From an uncultured Eubacteriales bacterium (GTDB lineage: Bacteria > Bacillota > Clostridia > Oscillospirales > Oscillospiraceae): a stretch of 43,798 nt of DNA. Made by a program: the position numbers and the translations under genes. Where the stretch lies: NCBI GenBank assembly GCA_900544975.1, contig UQXI01000027.1, forward strand, positions 1-43,798. Direction: 5' to 3'. The notes under the pieces were generated by a model that worked only from the letters and a program-made list of their open reading frames with translations, was not told where the DNA came from and made no database searches. How positions within the stretch are numbered: position 1 is the first letter of the stretch; each line of letters starts with the position of its first letter. Positions 1 through 7,728 of the stretch are shown here, piece after piece.

Positions 1-178
1 TGACTCTTGTCTTGTTCAGAAAGTCGGTGGTGTAGGTTTTCTGTAGAAGCGCATCACCGATGTATTTCTCGTTTCGGAGGATTTTGTTGATGGTGCTGGT
101 CCACCATTTTGTTTTGCCAGCGCCGGTGAGGATGCCGTCAGCCTCCAGACCTTTTGCAATCCGGTCCATAGAGTAAAG
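1..178 (-). pseudogene. Serine site-specific recombinase fragment
   Basis: Read on the minus strand, the first 170 bases encode a peptide beginning MDRIAKGLEADGILTGAGKT and continuing through KWWTSTINKILRNEKYIGDA. This is the core of the 'Recombinase' domain (PF07508) of large serine recombinases, the part that follows the catalytic resolvase domain. The N-terminal catalytic domain should lie at higher coordinates but is absent: beyond about 178 the sequence changes to an unrelated plus-strand reading frame. The C-terminal side runs off the left edge of the window. The fragment is therefore cut at its 5' side and is probably a remnant of an integrated element. Family recognition is good; the exact break point is approximate. 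Confidence 0.75.
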
Positions 179-408
179 GCATTGTCGTAAAGAAGCTCCT
201 CGGTTACCGCCGCTGTTTTCAGAAGCTGGACGGCACCTTCCGGCCCCCTGAACCCAAACCGGAAACGGATGTTCCGCAATCGGGGAATGGTCCCGGAGTA
301 CAGGCAGCGGAAGGCGAATTACCTGATTTGAATAAAATATCCGATTCCGGTAAAAGCAGACAGAGAGCAGATATAGCATACGAAGAACCCTTGACGCAGC
401 CTGAATAG
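172..408 (+). pseudogene. 3' tail of an unidentified gene, truncated at its 5' side
   Basis: A plus-strand frame opens just after a stop at 169-171 and ends at TAG 406-408. It reads KKLLGYRRCFQKLDGTFRPP and continues as a polar, disordered-looking tail ending EEPLTQPE. It has no start codon or ribosome binding site of its own and ends exactly at a rho-independent terminator, so it looks like the genuine C-terminus of a gene whose 5' part was lost when the recombinase fragment was joined to it. I do not recognise the family; a plasmid or conjugative-element protein is possible but unproven. Confidence 0.4.
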
Positions 409-420
409 GCTGCGCCTTTT
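395..420 (+). terminator. Rho-independent terminator of the truncated gene tail
   Basis: A 7-bp perfect stem (395-401 with 408-414, CGCAGCC/GGCTGCG) with a 6-nt loop is followed by CCTTTT. It overlaps the TAG stop codon of the preceding frame. Confidence 0.75.
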
Positions 421-439
421 GCATATAAAAGCGGACAAA

Positions 440-654
440 GGCGAGCGCATCGGTTCAGATGCGCCCGCCTCTTCTGCATTTATTCTTGCTGCTTGGCCCG
501 CTGCTTTGCAACGCTTGCGTGATGCTTTGCTTTGGATGTTTCCCCATGGGGCAGGTCCCACGGGGCCCCTCGATTTCACTCAAATTGCCCGAAATGAATC
601 TGGGCAATTTCAAGGTTTCACTTTGCGAAACGCTTGTACGCCGCATTTGCGGCG
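440..654 (-). terminator. Hairpin-rich 3' region of fhs
   Basis: No gene is recognisable between the tail gene and fhs. The stretch holds three hairpins. 639-644/649-654 has a 6-bp stem. 582-590/602-610 has a perfect 9-bp stem AAATTGCCC/GGGCAATTT about 60 nt past the fhs stop. 445-451/458-464 has a 7-bp stem extended by GGCG/CGCC and is followed on the minus strand by a T-rich run. Any of them could end fhs transcription; none is a textbook terminator. Confidence 0.4.
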
Positions 655-667
655 GCATGACCATGCC

Positions 668-2362
668 TCAGAACAATCCGGTGATTTTTCCATCCTCGTC
701 CACGTCGATCTTTTCGGCAGCGGGGACCTTGGGAAGACCCGGCATGGTCATGATGTCACCCGTGAGGGCTACGATGAACCCGGCGCCGGCGCTGACCTTC
801 AGGTTCCGCACGGTGACGGTGAAGCCCTCGGGCGCACCCAGCAGAGTGGGATCGTCGGACAGGGAATACTGGGTCTTTGCCATGCACACCGGCAGATCGC
901 CGAAGCCCAGATCAAAGAGCTGCTGGGCCTGCTTCTGGGCGGTGGGGGTCAGGATGGCCTGCGCGCCGCCGTAGACCCGGTTTACAATGGCGTTGAGCTT
1001 ATAGGTGAGAGAAGTGTTGTCGGGATAGGCGAAGGTGAACTCCTCCGGGCTCGGCTGCTCCGGGCAGGGCTCTTCGCACAGGCGTACCACCTCGGCAGCC
1101 AGAGCCTTGCCGCCCTCGCCGCCCTTGGCCCAGACCTCGGACAGCACAGCGCGGACGCCCAGCTCCCGGCACTTGTCCTCCACCAGCCGCAGCTCGGCTT
1201 CCGTGTCGGTGGGGAAGGCGTTGACCGCCACCACGCAGGGCAGGTGGAAGGTGTTGCGGATGGTGTCTACATGATGGAGCAGATTGGGCAGGCCCTTTTC
1301 CAGCGCGTCCAGATTCTCGTGGTTCAGCTCGGCCTTGGGCACGCCGCCGTGGCTTTTCAGTGCCCGGACGGTGGCTACCACCACCACGGCACTGGGCCGC
1401 AGGCCCGCCAGACGGCACTTGATGTCCAGGAATTTTTCTGCGCCAAGATCTGCGCCGAAGCCAGCCTCGGTCACAGCGTAATCGCCCAGCTTCAGGGCCA
1501 TGCGGGTGGCGGTGACGGAGTTGCAGCCGTGGGCGATGTTGGCGAAGGGACCGCCGTGGATCAGCGTGGGCGTACCCTCCAGTGTCTGCACCAGATTGGG
1601 CTTCAGAGCGTCCTTCAGCAGGGCGGTCATAGCGCCTTCGGCTTTCAGGTCATGGGCGGTGACGGGCTTGCCGTCATAGGTGTAGGCCACGATCATCCGG
1701 CCCAGCCGTTCTTTCAGATCGGTGATGCCGCTGGCGAGACACAGCACCGCCATGACCTCGCTGGCCACGGTGATGTCAAAGCCGTCCTCCCGGGGAACGC
1801 CCTGCATTTTGCCGCCGATGCCGTCAATGATGTGGCGGAGCTGGCGGTCATTCATATCCACGCAGCGCTTCCAGGTGATCTGCTTTACGTCAATGCCCAG
1901 AGCGTTGCCCTGCTGAATGTGGTTATCCAGCATGGCGGCCAGCAGGTTGTTGGCAGCGCCAATGGCGTGGAAGTCACCGGTAAAGTGCAGGTTGATGTCC
2001 TCCATGGGGACGACCTGGGCATAGCCGCCGCCAGCAGCGCCGCCCTTGACACCAAACACAGGGCCCAGGGAGGGCTCACGCAGGGCAACCAGGACGTTCT
2101 TGCCCAGCTTCCGCATGCCATCGGCCAGACCAACAGTGGTGGTGGTCTTGCCTTCACCGGCAGGGGTAGGGTTGATGGCGGTGACGAGAATCAGCTTACC
2201 ATCGGGACGCTGGACCTCTTTGAGGATGTTGTAGTCAACCTTTGCCTTGTACTTGCCGTACTGCTCTAGGTACTTTTCGTCCACACCGGCGGTCTTGGCC
2301 ACTTCGGTGATGGGCTGCATAGTGGTTTCCTGTGCGATTTCGATGTCTGTTTTAAATGCCAT
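668..2362 (-). CDS. fhs: Formate--tetrahydrofolate ligase
   Basis: Formyltetrahydrofolate synthetase: it joins formate to tetrahydrofolate with ATP to give 10-formyl-THF in the cytoplasm. It feeds purine synthesis and the methyl branch of one-carbon metabolism, and is the formate-activating step of the Wood-Ljungdahl pathway in acetogens. The 564-residue length fits the usual 550-560. The P-loop TPAGEGKTT lies at residues 66-74, preceded by the family motif VTAINPTPAGEGKTT; REPSLGPVFG and KGGAAGGGYAQVVPMEDINL follow, all diagnostic. The ATG at 2362 has AAGGAG 8-10 nt upstream. It stands alone, divergent from the 2772 gene, with about 400 nt between them. No other one-carbon gene is in the window, so acetogenesis cannot be inferred. 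Confidence 0.97.
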   Translation of the reverse strand: MAFKTDIEIAQETTMQPITEVAKTAGVDEKYLEQYGKYKAKVDYNILKEVQRPDGKLILVTAINPTPAGEGKTTTTVGLADGMRKLGKNVLVALREPSLGPVFGVKGGAAGGGYAQVVPMEDINLHFTGDFHAIGAANNLLAAMLDNHIQQGNALGIDVKQITWKRCVDMNDRQLRHIIDGIGGKMQGVPREDGFDITVASEVMAVLCLASGITDLKERLGRMIVAYTYDGKPVTAHDLKAEGAMTALLKDALKPNLVQTLEGTPTLIHGGPFANIAHGCNSVTATRMALKLGDYAVTEAGFGADLGAEKFLDIKCRLAGLRPSAVVVVATVRALKSHGGVPKAELNHENLDALEKGLPNLLHHVDTIRNTFHLPCVVAVNAFPTDTEAELRLVEDKCRELGVRAVLSEVWAKGGEGGKALAAEVVRLCEEPCPEQPSPEEFTFAYPDNTSLTYKLNAIVNRVYGGAQAILTPTAQKQAQQLFDLGFGDLPVCMAKTQYSLSDDPTLLGAPEGFTVTVRNLKVSAGAGFIVALTGDIMTMPGLPKVPAAEKIDVDEDGKITGLF

Positions 2363-2511
2363 AGTATTACTCTCCTTGTATTGTTGTTGGTACCCTGCCG
2401 TTGTAGTGGCCCGGGCCCATACAGGATTTTACGCATAAAGCCGTTGGTATGACTTTACGCATACGGGGATGGCTGATAAGGGCGTCCATTTCGTACGCTT
2501 TTATCGATATA

Positions 2512-2540
2512 CTTTTACCACTGCCTGTTCAAAATGTCAA
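2512..2540 (-). promoter_or_regulatory. Candidate fhs promoter
   Basis: On the minus strand TTGACA (2535-2540) is separated by 17 bp from TAAAAG (2512-2517). This implies a 5' leader of about 145 nt. The -35 is perfect but the -10 is weak. Two copies of TTTTATCGATAT flank the area (near 2500 and 2626), and two copies of TTTACGCATA lie in the leader (2428 and 2453); either pair could be regulator sites. Confidence 0.4.
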
Positions 2541-2705
2541 CAAAAATCTTTGCGGAGCCGGAACTTTTTACACTTTGACGAAAACGCCCCGCAGATCCTG
2601 CCAGATTTTGTATATTTGGTACTTTTTTATCGATATCAATGGACCGATATAACAGCAGCGCGCTGCTTTGTCTCCAAAATGGAACAAATTTAAAGAACCG
2701 TCCTG

Positions 2706-2734
2706 TTTACAAGCCCCCCGGACCGTATTATAAT
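2706..2734 (+). promoter_or_regulatory. Promoter of the 2772 gene
   Basis: TTTACA (2706-2711), 17 bp, TATAAT (2729-2734): a near-consensus vegetative promoter about 38 bp before the start codon. Confidence 0.8.
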
Positions 2735-2771
2735 ATGCGTATCATTTGCATCTTTGCCGGAGGAATTTGCC

Positions 2772-3209
2772 ATGAAACGAATACCCATTTGGCGCTGGGT
2801 TGCGGTTGCCTGCCATCTGTCTGCCGTCCTGGCCCCAGGCGCCTGGCTGTATTTTGCCCGCCATGCAGGCAGTAGCTTTTCCTGGGCTGGCTTCGCCGGA
2901 AAAAACCTGCTGATCTGCCTGGCATTGACTCTGGTGCCTACGGTCCTGTTTTTCCTGGCCGGTCTGCTGCAGCGCCGGCACCGGCAGGCCGCCTGGGGGA
3001 GTCTGCTGGCCAGTCTGTTCTTCCTTCTGGCCGCTGCCGGCTGGTTGTACACCCTGTGTGACAGCTGGAACCTGTGGAGTGCGGCCCGGGCGGCCTCCCT
3101 CCTGACTGCCGGCCAGCTTCGCGCATTGCAAGCGGCGGCCATTACCGGAGCCGTCAGTGGGCTTTTGCCGCTCCTGTCCCAAATCCCCGCAGCGTTGCAC
3201 CGGAAATGA
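2772..3209 (+). CDS. Small four-helix membrane protein, unknown
   Basis: 145 residues starting MKRIPIWRW. About four hydrophobic segments are visible: residues 8-28 (VAVACHLSAVLAPGAWLYFA), roughly 40-62, 72-95 and a weaker one near 115-135, with Arg-rich loops (QRRHRQ) on the presumed cytoplasmic side. The ATG at 2772 was chosen because GGAGG lies 8 nt upstream; an in-frame TTG at 2754 lacks a site. I do not recognise a family. It has its own strong promoter and is followed by the operator-like repeats of the glycosyltransferase gene, so it is probably transcribed separately. Confidence 0.7.
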   Translation: MKRIPIWRWVAVACHLSAVLAPGAWLYFARHAGSSFSWAGFAGKNLLICLALTLVPTVLFFLAGLLQRRHRQAAWGSLLASLFFLLAAAGWLYTLCDSWNLWSAARAASLLTAGQLRALQAAAITGAVSGLLPLLSQIPAALHRK

Positions 3210-3214
3210 CCCGG

Positions 3215-3282
3215 TCTTAATCCAATCTTAAGCGATCCTAATCTCTTCTTAATTGGACCCGGCGGGAAAATTCGGTTACACT
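3215..3282 (+). promoter_or_regulatory. Four TCTTAA direct repeats and -10 box before the glycosyltransferase
   Basis: TCTTAA occurs at 3215, 3226 and 3247, and TCCTAA at 3236, giving a helical-turn spacing of 11, 10 and 11 bp. The last repeat ends just before the expected -35 position (3254-3259), and a -10-like TACACT lies at 3277-3282. Direct repeats on one face of the helix abutting a promoter with no recognisable -35 are the usual arrangement for activation by OmpR/PhoB-family response regulators. One such regulator is encoded 1.6 kb downstream at 4878. That it binds here is inference. Confidence 0.6.
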
Positions 3283-3315
3283 CAATGTCGAAATCCTGCA
3301 AAGGGGGAACCATTT

Positions 3316-4581
3316 ATGAATCATATGGCTTGGCTGCAGCTGGTTACCTGGCTGTTGGTCGCGCTTACCGGGATCTGCTACTTGTACCAGGTGGTATATT
3401 TGATCATCCCGTTCTTCGTCAAGCCACGGCCGCACCAATCTGCCCGTCTTCACCGATACGCCATTCTGATTGCGGCGCGGAATGAGGAGGCGGTACTGCC
3501 CCACTTGCTGGACAGCATTGCCGCCCAGGACTATCCGGCGGAGCTTCTGACCACCTTTGTGGTGGCGGACAACTGCACAGACCGGACCGCCCAGGTGGCG
3601 CAGGACCGGGGCGCCCGGGTATTCGTCCGGAACAACCGGACCCAGGTGGGAAAAGGCTACGCCCTGCATTTTCTCCTGGACAAGCTCCAGCAGACGGAAG
3701 GCTTGGACCGGTTCGACGCATTTTTAGTGTTTGATGCAGACAATCTGCTGCAGCCCGACTATGTCACAGAGATCAACCGCACCTGCTCCGACGGCTATGA
3801 GGCCTTCTGCGGCTATCGCAACACCAAAAACTTTGGCAGCAGCTGGGTCTCTGCCGGATATGCCCTGTGGTATCTTCACGATTCGGTCCATTTGAACCAA
3901 TCCCGGATGCTTCTTGGCACCTCCTGTGCCGTCTCCGGAACCGGCTTCGGCTTTACCCGGCAGCTGCTGGAGCGTTGCGGCGGCTGGTCGTTTTTCACCT
4001 TGACAGAAGACATTGAATTCAACACCTGGTGCGCCACCCGGGGGGTCCGGATTGGCTATTGCCCCAGCGCCATGGTCTTTGACGAGCAGCCCATCTCCTT
4101 CCGTCAGTCCTGGCGGCAGCGTACCCGCTGGACCCAGGGAGGGCTACAGGTCTCCATCCGGTATGCGGGGGATCTGCTGCGGGGCCTGGCACGGGGCGGA
4201 CGCACAGCCTACGCCAGCTTTGAAACTGCCACGTTGTCCCTCTGGGGCTACGGGATGTCGGCGCTCAGCTGTAGCCTCACCTTGCTGACCACCTTCCTGG
4301 CCAGCCGCTGGTTGGGGTTGGCATCCATGCTCCTGGCTTCCCTGGTCAGCGTGTACCTGTCCCTGCTGGCCGTTGCCCTCCTCACCACGGTGACCCAGTG
4401 GCGCAAAATCCACGCTACTACAAGGCAGAAGATTGGATATTCGTTTACCTTTCCATTCTTTATGATGACCTTTTTCCCCATTGCCGTGACCGCAGTCTTC
4501 CGGAAGTTTCAGTGGCAGCCCATTGCCCATACGGTGGCCGTTGGCGTCGAGTCTCTGTCCCGGGACGAGTCTCATATATAA
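3316..4581 (+). CDS. Membrane-bound family 2 glycosyltransferase
   Basis: A processive-type GT2 of the BcsA/NodC/hyaluronan-synthase fold, expected to polymerise or transfer a sugar from a nucleotide sugar at the cytoplasmic face of the membrane. 421 residues: an N-terminal helix (6-32); the GT-A domain starting at IAARNEE (52-58); the metal-binding DAD at 140-142; the acceptor-base TED at 230-232 followed by IEFNTWCATRG; the QxxRW motif as QRTRW at 268-272; then about three C-terminal membrane helices (roughly 310-400). All key motifs are intact. The ATG at 3316 follows AAGGGGG. It is preceded by TCTTAA operator-like repeats and followed by a terminator, so it is monocistronic next to the two-component operon. 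The polymer made cannot be told from sequence. Confidence 0.85.
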   Translation: MNHMAWLQLVTWLLVALTGICYLYQVVYLIIPFFVKPRPHQSARLHRYAILIAARNEEAVLPHLLDSIAAQDYPAELLTTFVVADNCTDRTAQVAQDRGARVFVRNNRTQVGKGYALHFLLDKLQQTEGLDRFDAFLVFDADNLLQPDYVTEINRTCSDGYEAFCGYRNTKNFGSSWVSAGYALWYLHDSVHLNQSRMLLGTSCAVSGTGFGFTRQLLERCGGWSFFTLTEDIEFNTWCATRGVRIGYCPSAMVFDEQPISFRQSWRQRTRWTQGGLQVSIRYAGDLLRGLARGGRTAYASFETATLSLWGYGMSALSCSLTLLTTFLASRWLGLASMLLASLVSVYLSLLAVALLTTVTQWRKIHATTRQKIGYSFTFPFFMMTFFPIAVTAVFRKFQWQPIAHTVAVGVESLSRDESHI

Positions 4582-4605
4582 TTTTCATAAACTGACATCT
4601 AATTA

Positions 4606-4646
4606 AGGGCCTATTGCAAAGCGAATGCTTGCGACAGGCCCTTTTT
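4606..4646 (+). terminator. Rho-independent terminator after the glycosyltransferase
   Basis: The stem AGGGCCT (4606-4612)/AGGCCCT (4636-4642) has an inner GCAAAGC..GCTTGC pairing and is followed by a T run at 4642-4646. Confidence 0.85.
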
Positions 4647-4710
4647 GCTGCTGAAGCGCTATAATTCTGCAATACACGACAAAATTTTTCGAGACTTAGC
4701 AAACACCTAT

Positions 4711-4739
4711 TTCACAATCGGATGCAACTGTGATACAAT
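4711..4739 (+). promoter_or_regulatory. Promoter of the response regulator operon
   Basis: TTCACA (4711-4716), 17 bp, TACAAT (4734-4739) with an extended -10 TG at 4731-4732. The predicted 5' leader is about 130 nt and contains a 7-bp GC-rich hairpin (4798-4804/4813-4819). Confidence 0.75.
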
Positions 4740-4877
4740 TAGACTGCGTCTGTGAATTGCAACAATCGCCTGCCTGAAGTGGGGCATCCCGGACGCACCT
4801 GGGGGCTCCAAACCCCAGGCGGATGCTGCGCCCCCATGGCAAACATACCGGCAGACGACACGAGGAGACGGTTACGG

Positions 4878-5537
4878 ATGATACGAATCTTGATTGTGGA
4901 GGATGAACGGCCCATTGCCAACCTCATTGATTGGAATCTCACAAGCTATGGCTATTCCTGCCAGAAGGTCTATGACGGTCTGGCGGCGGCAGACCTCATT
5001 TTGGAGAATTCCTACGACCTCATTCTTCTGGATATTATGCTCCCTGGCGTGGATGGCTACAGCCTGCTGGAGCAGATCAAACCCACGGGAACCCCGGTGA
5101 TCTTTCTCACGGCCAAGGGCTCCGTTGCAGACCGGGTTCAGGGGCTGCGGGCTGGGGCAGACGACTACCTGGTCAAGCCATTTGAAATTGTGGAGCTGCT
5201 GGCCCGGGTGGAGACGGTGCTGCGACGGGTGGGGAAAAGCAAAGACCGGATTCAGATTGGCGATGTGATCATCGACGAGAGCTCGATGCAGGTCACAAAA
5301 GCCGGGGCGCCGGTGGCGCTGACGAAAAAGGAATTTGATCTGCTGCTGCTGTTTGCGCGGAATCAAAACATGGCCCTCTTCCGGGAGAGCATTTATGAGC
5401 GGGTCTGGGAAGCGGAATACACCGGTGACAGCCGCACGGTGGACCTCCATGTCCAGCGGCTTCGCAAGAAGCTGGGGTGGCAGAATCAGCTGACCGCTGT
5501 GTACAAAGTGGGCTACCGGCTGGAGGTGAAGGCGTGA
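4878..5537 (+). CDS. OmpR-family response regulator
   Basis: A two-component DNA-binding regulator of 219 residues. The receiver domain (about 2-115) has VEDE acidic residues (8-11), the phosphoacceptor Asp52 in LILLDIMLPG, the switch Thr in FLTAKG and the conserved Lys in DYLVKPF. The winged-helix Trans_reg_C domain (about 130-215) contains LTKKEFDLLLLFARN and the recognition helix DSRTVDLHVQRLRKKLG. The ATG at 4878 was chosen because it begins MIRILIVEDE and has GAGGAG upstream; longer in-frame starts lie in the leader. The kinase gene overlaps its stop by 3 nt, so the two are translationally coupled. A plausible target is the TCTTAA repeat block at 3215. Confidence 0.93.
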   Translation: MIRILIVEDERPIANLIDWNLTSYGYSCQKVYDGLAAADLILENSYDLILLDIMLPGVDGYSLLEQIKPTGTPVIFLTAKGSVADRVQGLRAGADDYLVKPFEIVELLARVETVLRRVGKSKDRIQIGDVIIDESSMQVTKAGAPVALTKKEFDLLLLFARNQNMALFRESIYERVWEAEYTGDSRTVDLHVQRLRKKLGWQNQLTAVYKVGYRLEVKA

Positions 5538-6928
5538 AGCTGTCCTGGAAGATCGTCCTGGTGGTTTTGCTCATTGTGACGCTCACCGTCAGCGTCAGCA
5601 GCTATGTCATGATTGCCGCCGCCTTCCAGGCCGAGCTGGACAGCCAGGCCAGTGCAGCGGCAGATGAGAGCCAACTGCTCTGCCTCACCCTGGGGGCGCT
5701 GGCCTCGCAGACGGCAGGCAGTATGGAGGGCGCACTTCTGGAGCAGCTGGAGAGCAACGGCTTGACTCAGCGCTACCGCATGATGGTGTACCGGCAGGAT
5801 GGGGGAGTCCTGTGGCAAAACCGGGAGGAACCGGCCAATCTCACCCCCGCAGATGTGGGGCAGGAGGGCCTGTGTTATGGGTTCTTCCAAAAGGCGCCTG
5901 GAGACAGCCGGTATTTGGAGACCATCCAGCGCCTGGAGTTGAACGGGGAGTCGTTTTATGTGGACCTGTTACAGGAGGCCAACCGGGCCTTCACCCAGCG
6001 GGACGCCAACCTGAGGGTCTACCGGCAGGTGATGCTGCTGTCCATTGCTGCCTGTACCCTGGCTTCCATTGCCTGCGCGACGGTGTTGACGGGACCCATT
6101 CGCAAGCTATCCCGCTCCACCCGGTCTATGGCCAGCGGTCAGTACTCTTACCGGGTGAAGGTCCGTTCCCGGGACGAGCTGGGCGCTCTGGCAGAGGATT
6201 TTAACCACATGGCCGATGCCCTGGAGCGGAAGATCCAGGAGCTGGCAGCTGCCGCCCAGCGGCAGAAGGACTTTACGGCCTCCTTTGCCCACGAGCTGAA
6301 GACGCCCCTCACCTCTGTGATCGGCTACGCCGATACGTTGCGCAGCCGGGAGCTGCCCCGCCAGCAGCAGCTGGAGGCGGCCAATTATATTTTCACGGAA
6401 GGAAAGCGGCTGGAGGCCATGTCCTTTGCCCTGCTGGATTTATTTGCCCTGGAGCGGTCCCAGCCTCAGCTGGTGCCTATCCAGGCGCAGGCGCTGGCCC
6501 GGTCTGTGGCGGCTAGCGCCAACTATCTCATGGACCAGAGCCGCCTGGAGTTCAGGCTTTCTGTGGAGCCCGGTTCCTTCCACGGGGAACCAAACCTGCT
6601 GAAGACGCTGCTGTACAACCTCCTGGACAATGCCCGCAAGGCCTCCGAGGCGGGGGGCTCCGTGGAGCTGCTGGGCCGCACCACGCCACGGGGGTACCTG
6701 TTTCAGGTGGTGGACCACGGCCGTGGGATCCCTCCAGAGGCTCTGGAGCGGATTACAGAGCCCTTTTACATGGTGGATAAGTCCCGGGCCAGGGCACAGG
6801 GTGGCGCCGGTCTGGGGCTGGCTCTGTGCCAGCAGATTGCCGCCGCCCATGGGGCCTGCCTGCGATTTGACAGCCAGGAGGGGGAGGGCACCACGGTATC
6901 CCTCATTCTGGGAGGAGGGGAGTCATGA
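5534..6928 (+). CDS. Membrane sensor histidine kinase
   Basis: Cognate kinase of the 4878 regulator, 464 residues. It has a TM helix (about 7-29), an extracytoplasmic sensor region (about 30-165), a second TM (about 172-192), a HAMP domain (TGPIRKLSRS onward), and a HisKA dimerisation domain with His253 in SFAHELKTPLTSV. The HATPase_c domain has an N box (LYNLLDNARKA), a G1 box (DHGRGI) and a G2 box (GGAGLGLALC). All catalytic elements are intact. The start is GTG at 5534 in GTGA overlapping the regulator's TGA, with GGAGGTGA upstream. The sensor region shows no family I recognise. Its stop overlaps the next start (ATGA), tying two exported proteins to the same operon; these may be accessory to sensing. 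Confidence 0.93.
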   Translation: MKLSWKIVLVVLLIVTLTVSVSSYVMIAAAFQAELDSQASAAADESQLLCLTLGALASQTAGSMEGALLEQLESNGLTQRYRMMVYRQDGGVLWQNREEPANLTPADVGQEGLCYGFFQKAPGDSRYLETIQRLELNGESFYVDLLQEANRAFTQRDANLRVYRQVMLLSIAACTLASIACATVLTGPIRKLSRSTRSMASGQYSYRVKVRSRDELGALAEDFNHMADALERKIQELAAAAQRQKDFTASFAHELKTPLTSVIGYADTLRSRELPRQQQLEAANYIFTEGKRLEAMSFALLDLFALERSQPQLVPIQAQALARSVAASANYLMDQSRLEFRLSVEPGSFHGEPNLLKTLLYNLLDNARKASEAGGSVELLGRTTPRGYLFQVVDHGRGIPPEALERITEPFYMVDKSRARAQGGAGLGLALCQQIAAAHGACLRFDSQEGEGTTVSLILGGGES

Positions 6929-7650
6929 GAAAACCGGCCATTTTTGTGGTCTTCCTGGTGGTGGTCCTGGCCGTGGCGGCGGGCGTCCTCTGGCCAGGGC
7001 AGGCTCTGGCGCTCCGGGAGCAGCAGCTCTATGGCCAGGTGGCTGCCAAGCCCGTATCCGCCGATTCTTTTGACAGCAGCGAAACCACCTTGGCCCAGCG
7101 GCTTTCTATTCTTGGGAGCGCCGGTGGGATTCTGCCGACGATGGACTTTTCCGTAGGGGCCCAGCTGTATGACGACGAATATGCACTGCGTCGGCGATTT
7201 GTCCGGGAACTGCGAGAGTTCAGCGAATACTTTCCACCGGCCGTAGTGCTGAACGACTGGATGGAGACCACTGCCATGGCCACAGAGGACTTTCACGACA
7301 TGCCGGTTTCTTACCTCTGTGCCGTAGATCCCAATACCGGTAAAACATTTCTGGTTGGGTCTATGCAGGACCCCTTTTGGGAGCACTTCCGTCTTAACAT
7401 GGATATGGCCTCAGGCAAGATTACAGGCGGGGAAATCATGGTTACCGATACGGAAGTAGATCAGGAGCAATGTTGGATTCTGGCCTGCGGAGTGGCCAAT
7501 TACCTAGGCCTGACATGTACGAAATGTGTTGCAGAATTCGAAGGAACCGGTGGGAGGTATCTCTTTGAAAGCGAGGATGGGGAGCAGGTGCACTATATCA
7601 TCTCTCTGGAGTACCAGACCTGGAATATCATCCCCGCTGTCGTGTTCTAG
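6925..7650 (+). CDS. Exported 241-aa protein, first of a paralogous pair
   Basis: It starts at ATG in an ATGA overlap with the kinase stop. Residues 4-24 form a signal anchor or signal peptide (FVVFLVVVLAVAAGVLWPG); there is no lipobox Cys. The rest is polar and should lie outside the membrane. It shares with the next gene identical length (241 aa), the central LYDDE/LYYDT block and the segment CAVDPNTGKTF...MDMASGKI, against CAVDLSTGDTY...MDMASGKL. The sequence pattern (CAVD..TG.T, MDMASGKI, CWILACGVANYLGLTC) suggests one folded domain. I do not recognise the family. Co-transcription with the kinase suggests a role in modulating it or as an output of it. Confidence 0.8.
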   Translation: MRKPAIFVVFLVVVLAVAAGVLWPGQALALREQQLYGQVAAKPVSADSFDSSETTLAQRLSILGSAGGILPTMDFSVGAQLYDDEYALRRRFVRELREFSEYFPPAVVLNDWMETTAMATEDFHDMPVSYLCAVDPNTGKTFLVGSMQDPFWEHFRLNMDMASGKITGGEIMVTDTEVDQEQCWILACGVANYLGLTCTKCVAEFEGTGGRYLFESEDGEQVHYIISLEYQTWNIIPAVVF

Positions 7651-7728
7651 CGTATGTCTTTTCCCGGACAGCTGCTTCGCCGCCGGTGCAACGGCGGTAT
7701 CAAAAAACGCAAAGGAGGACTGCCGGTG

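Noticed and set aside
419..2269. A 616-codon plus-strand open frame opposite fhs
   Set aside because: It is the antisense shadow of fhs, whose protein matches its family end to end; GC-rich codon bias opens the reverse frame.
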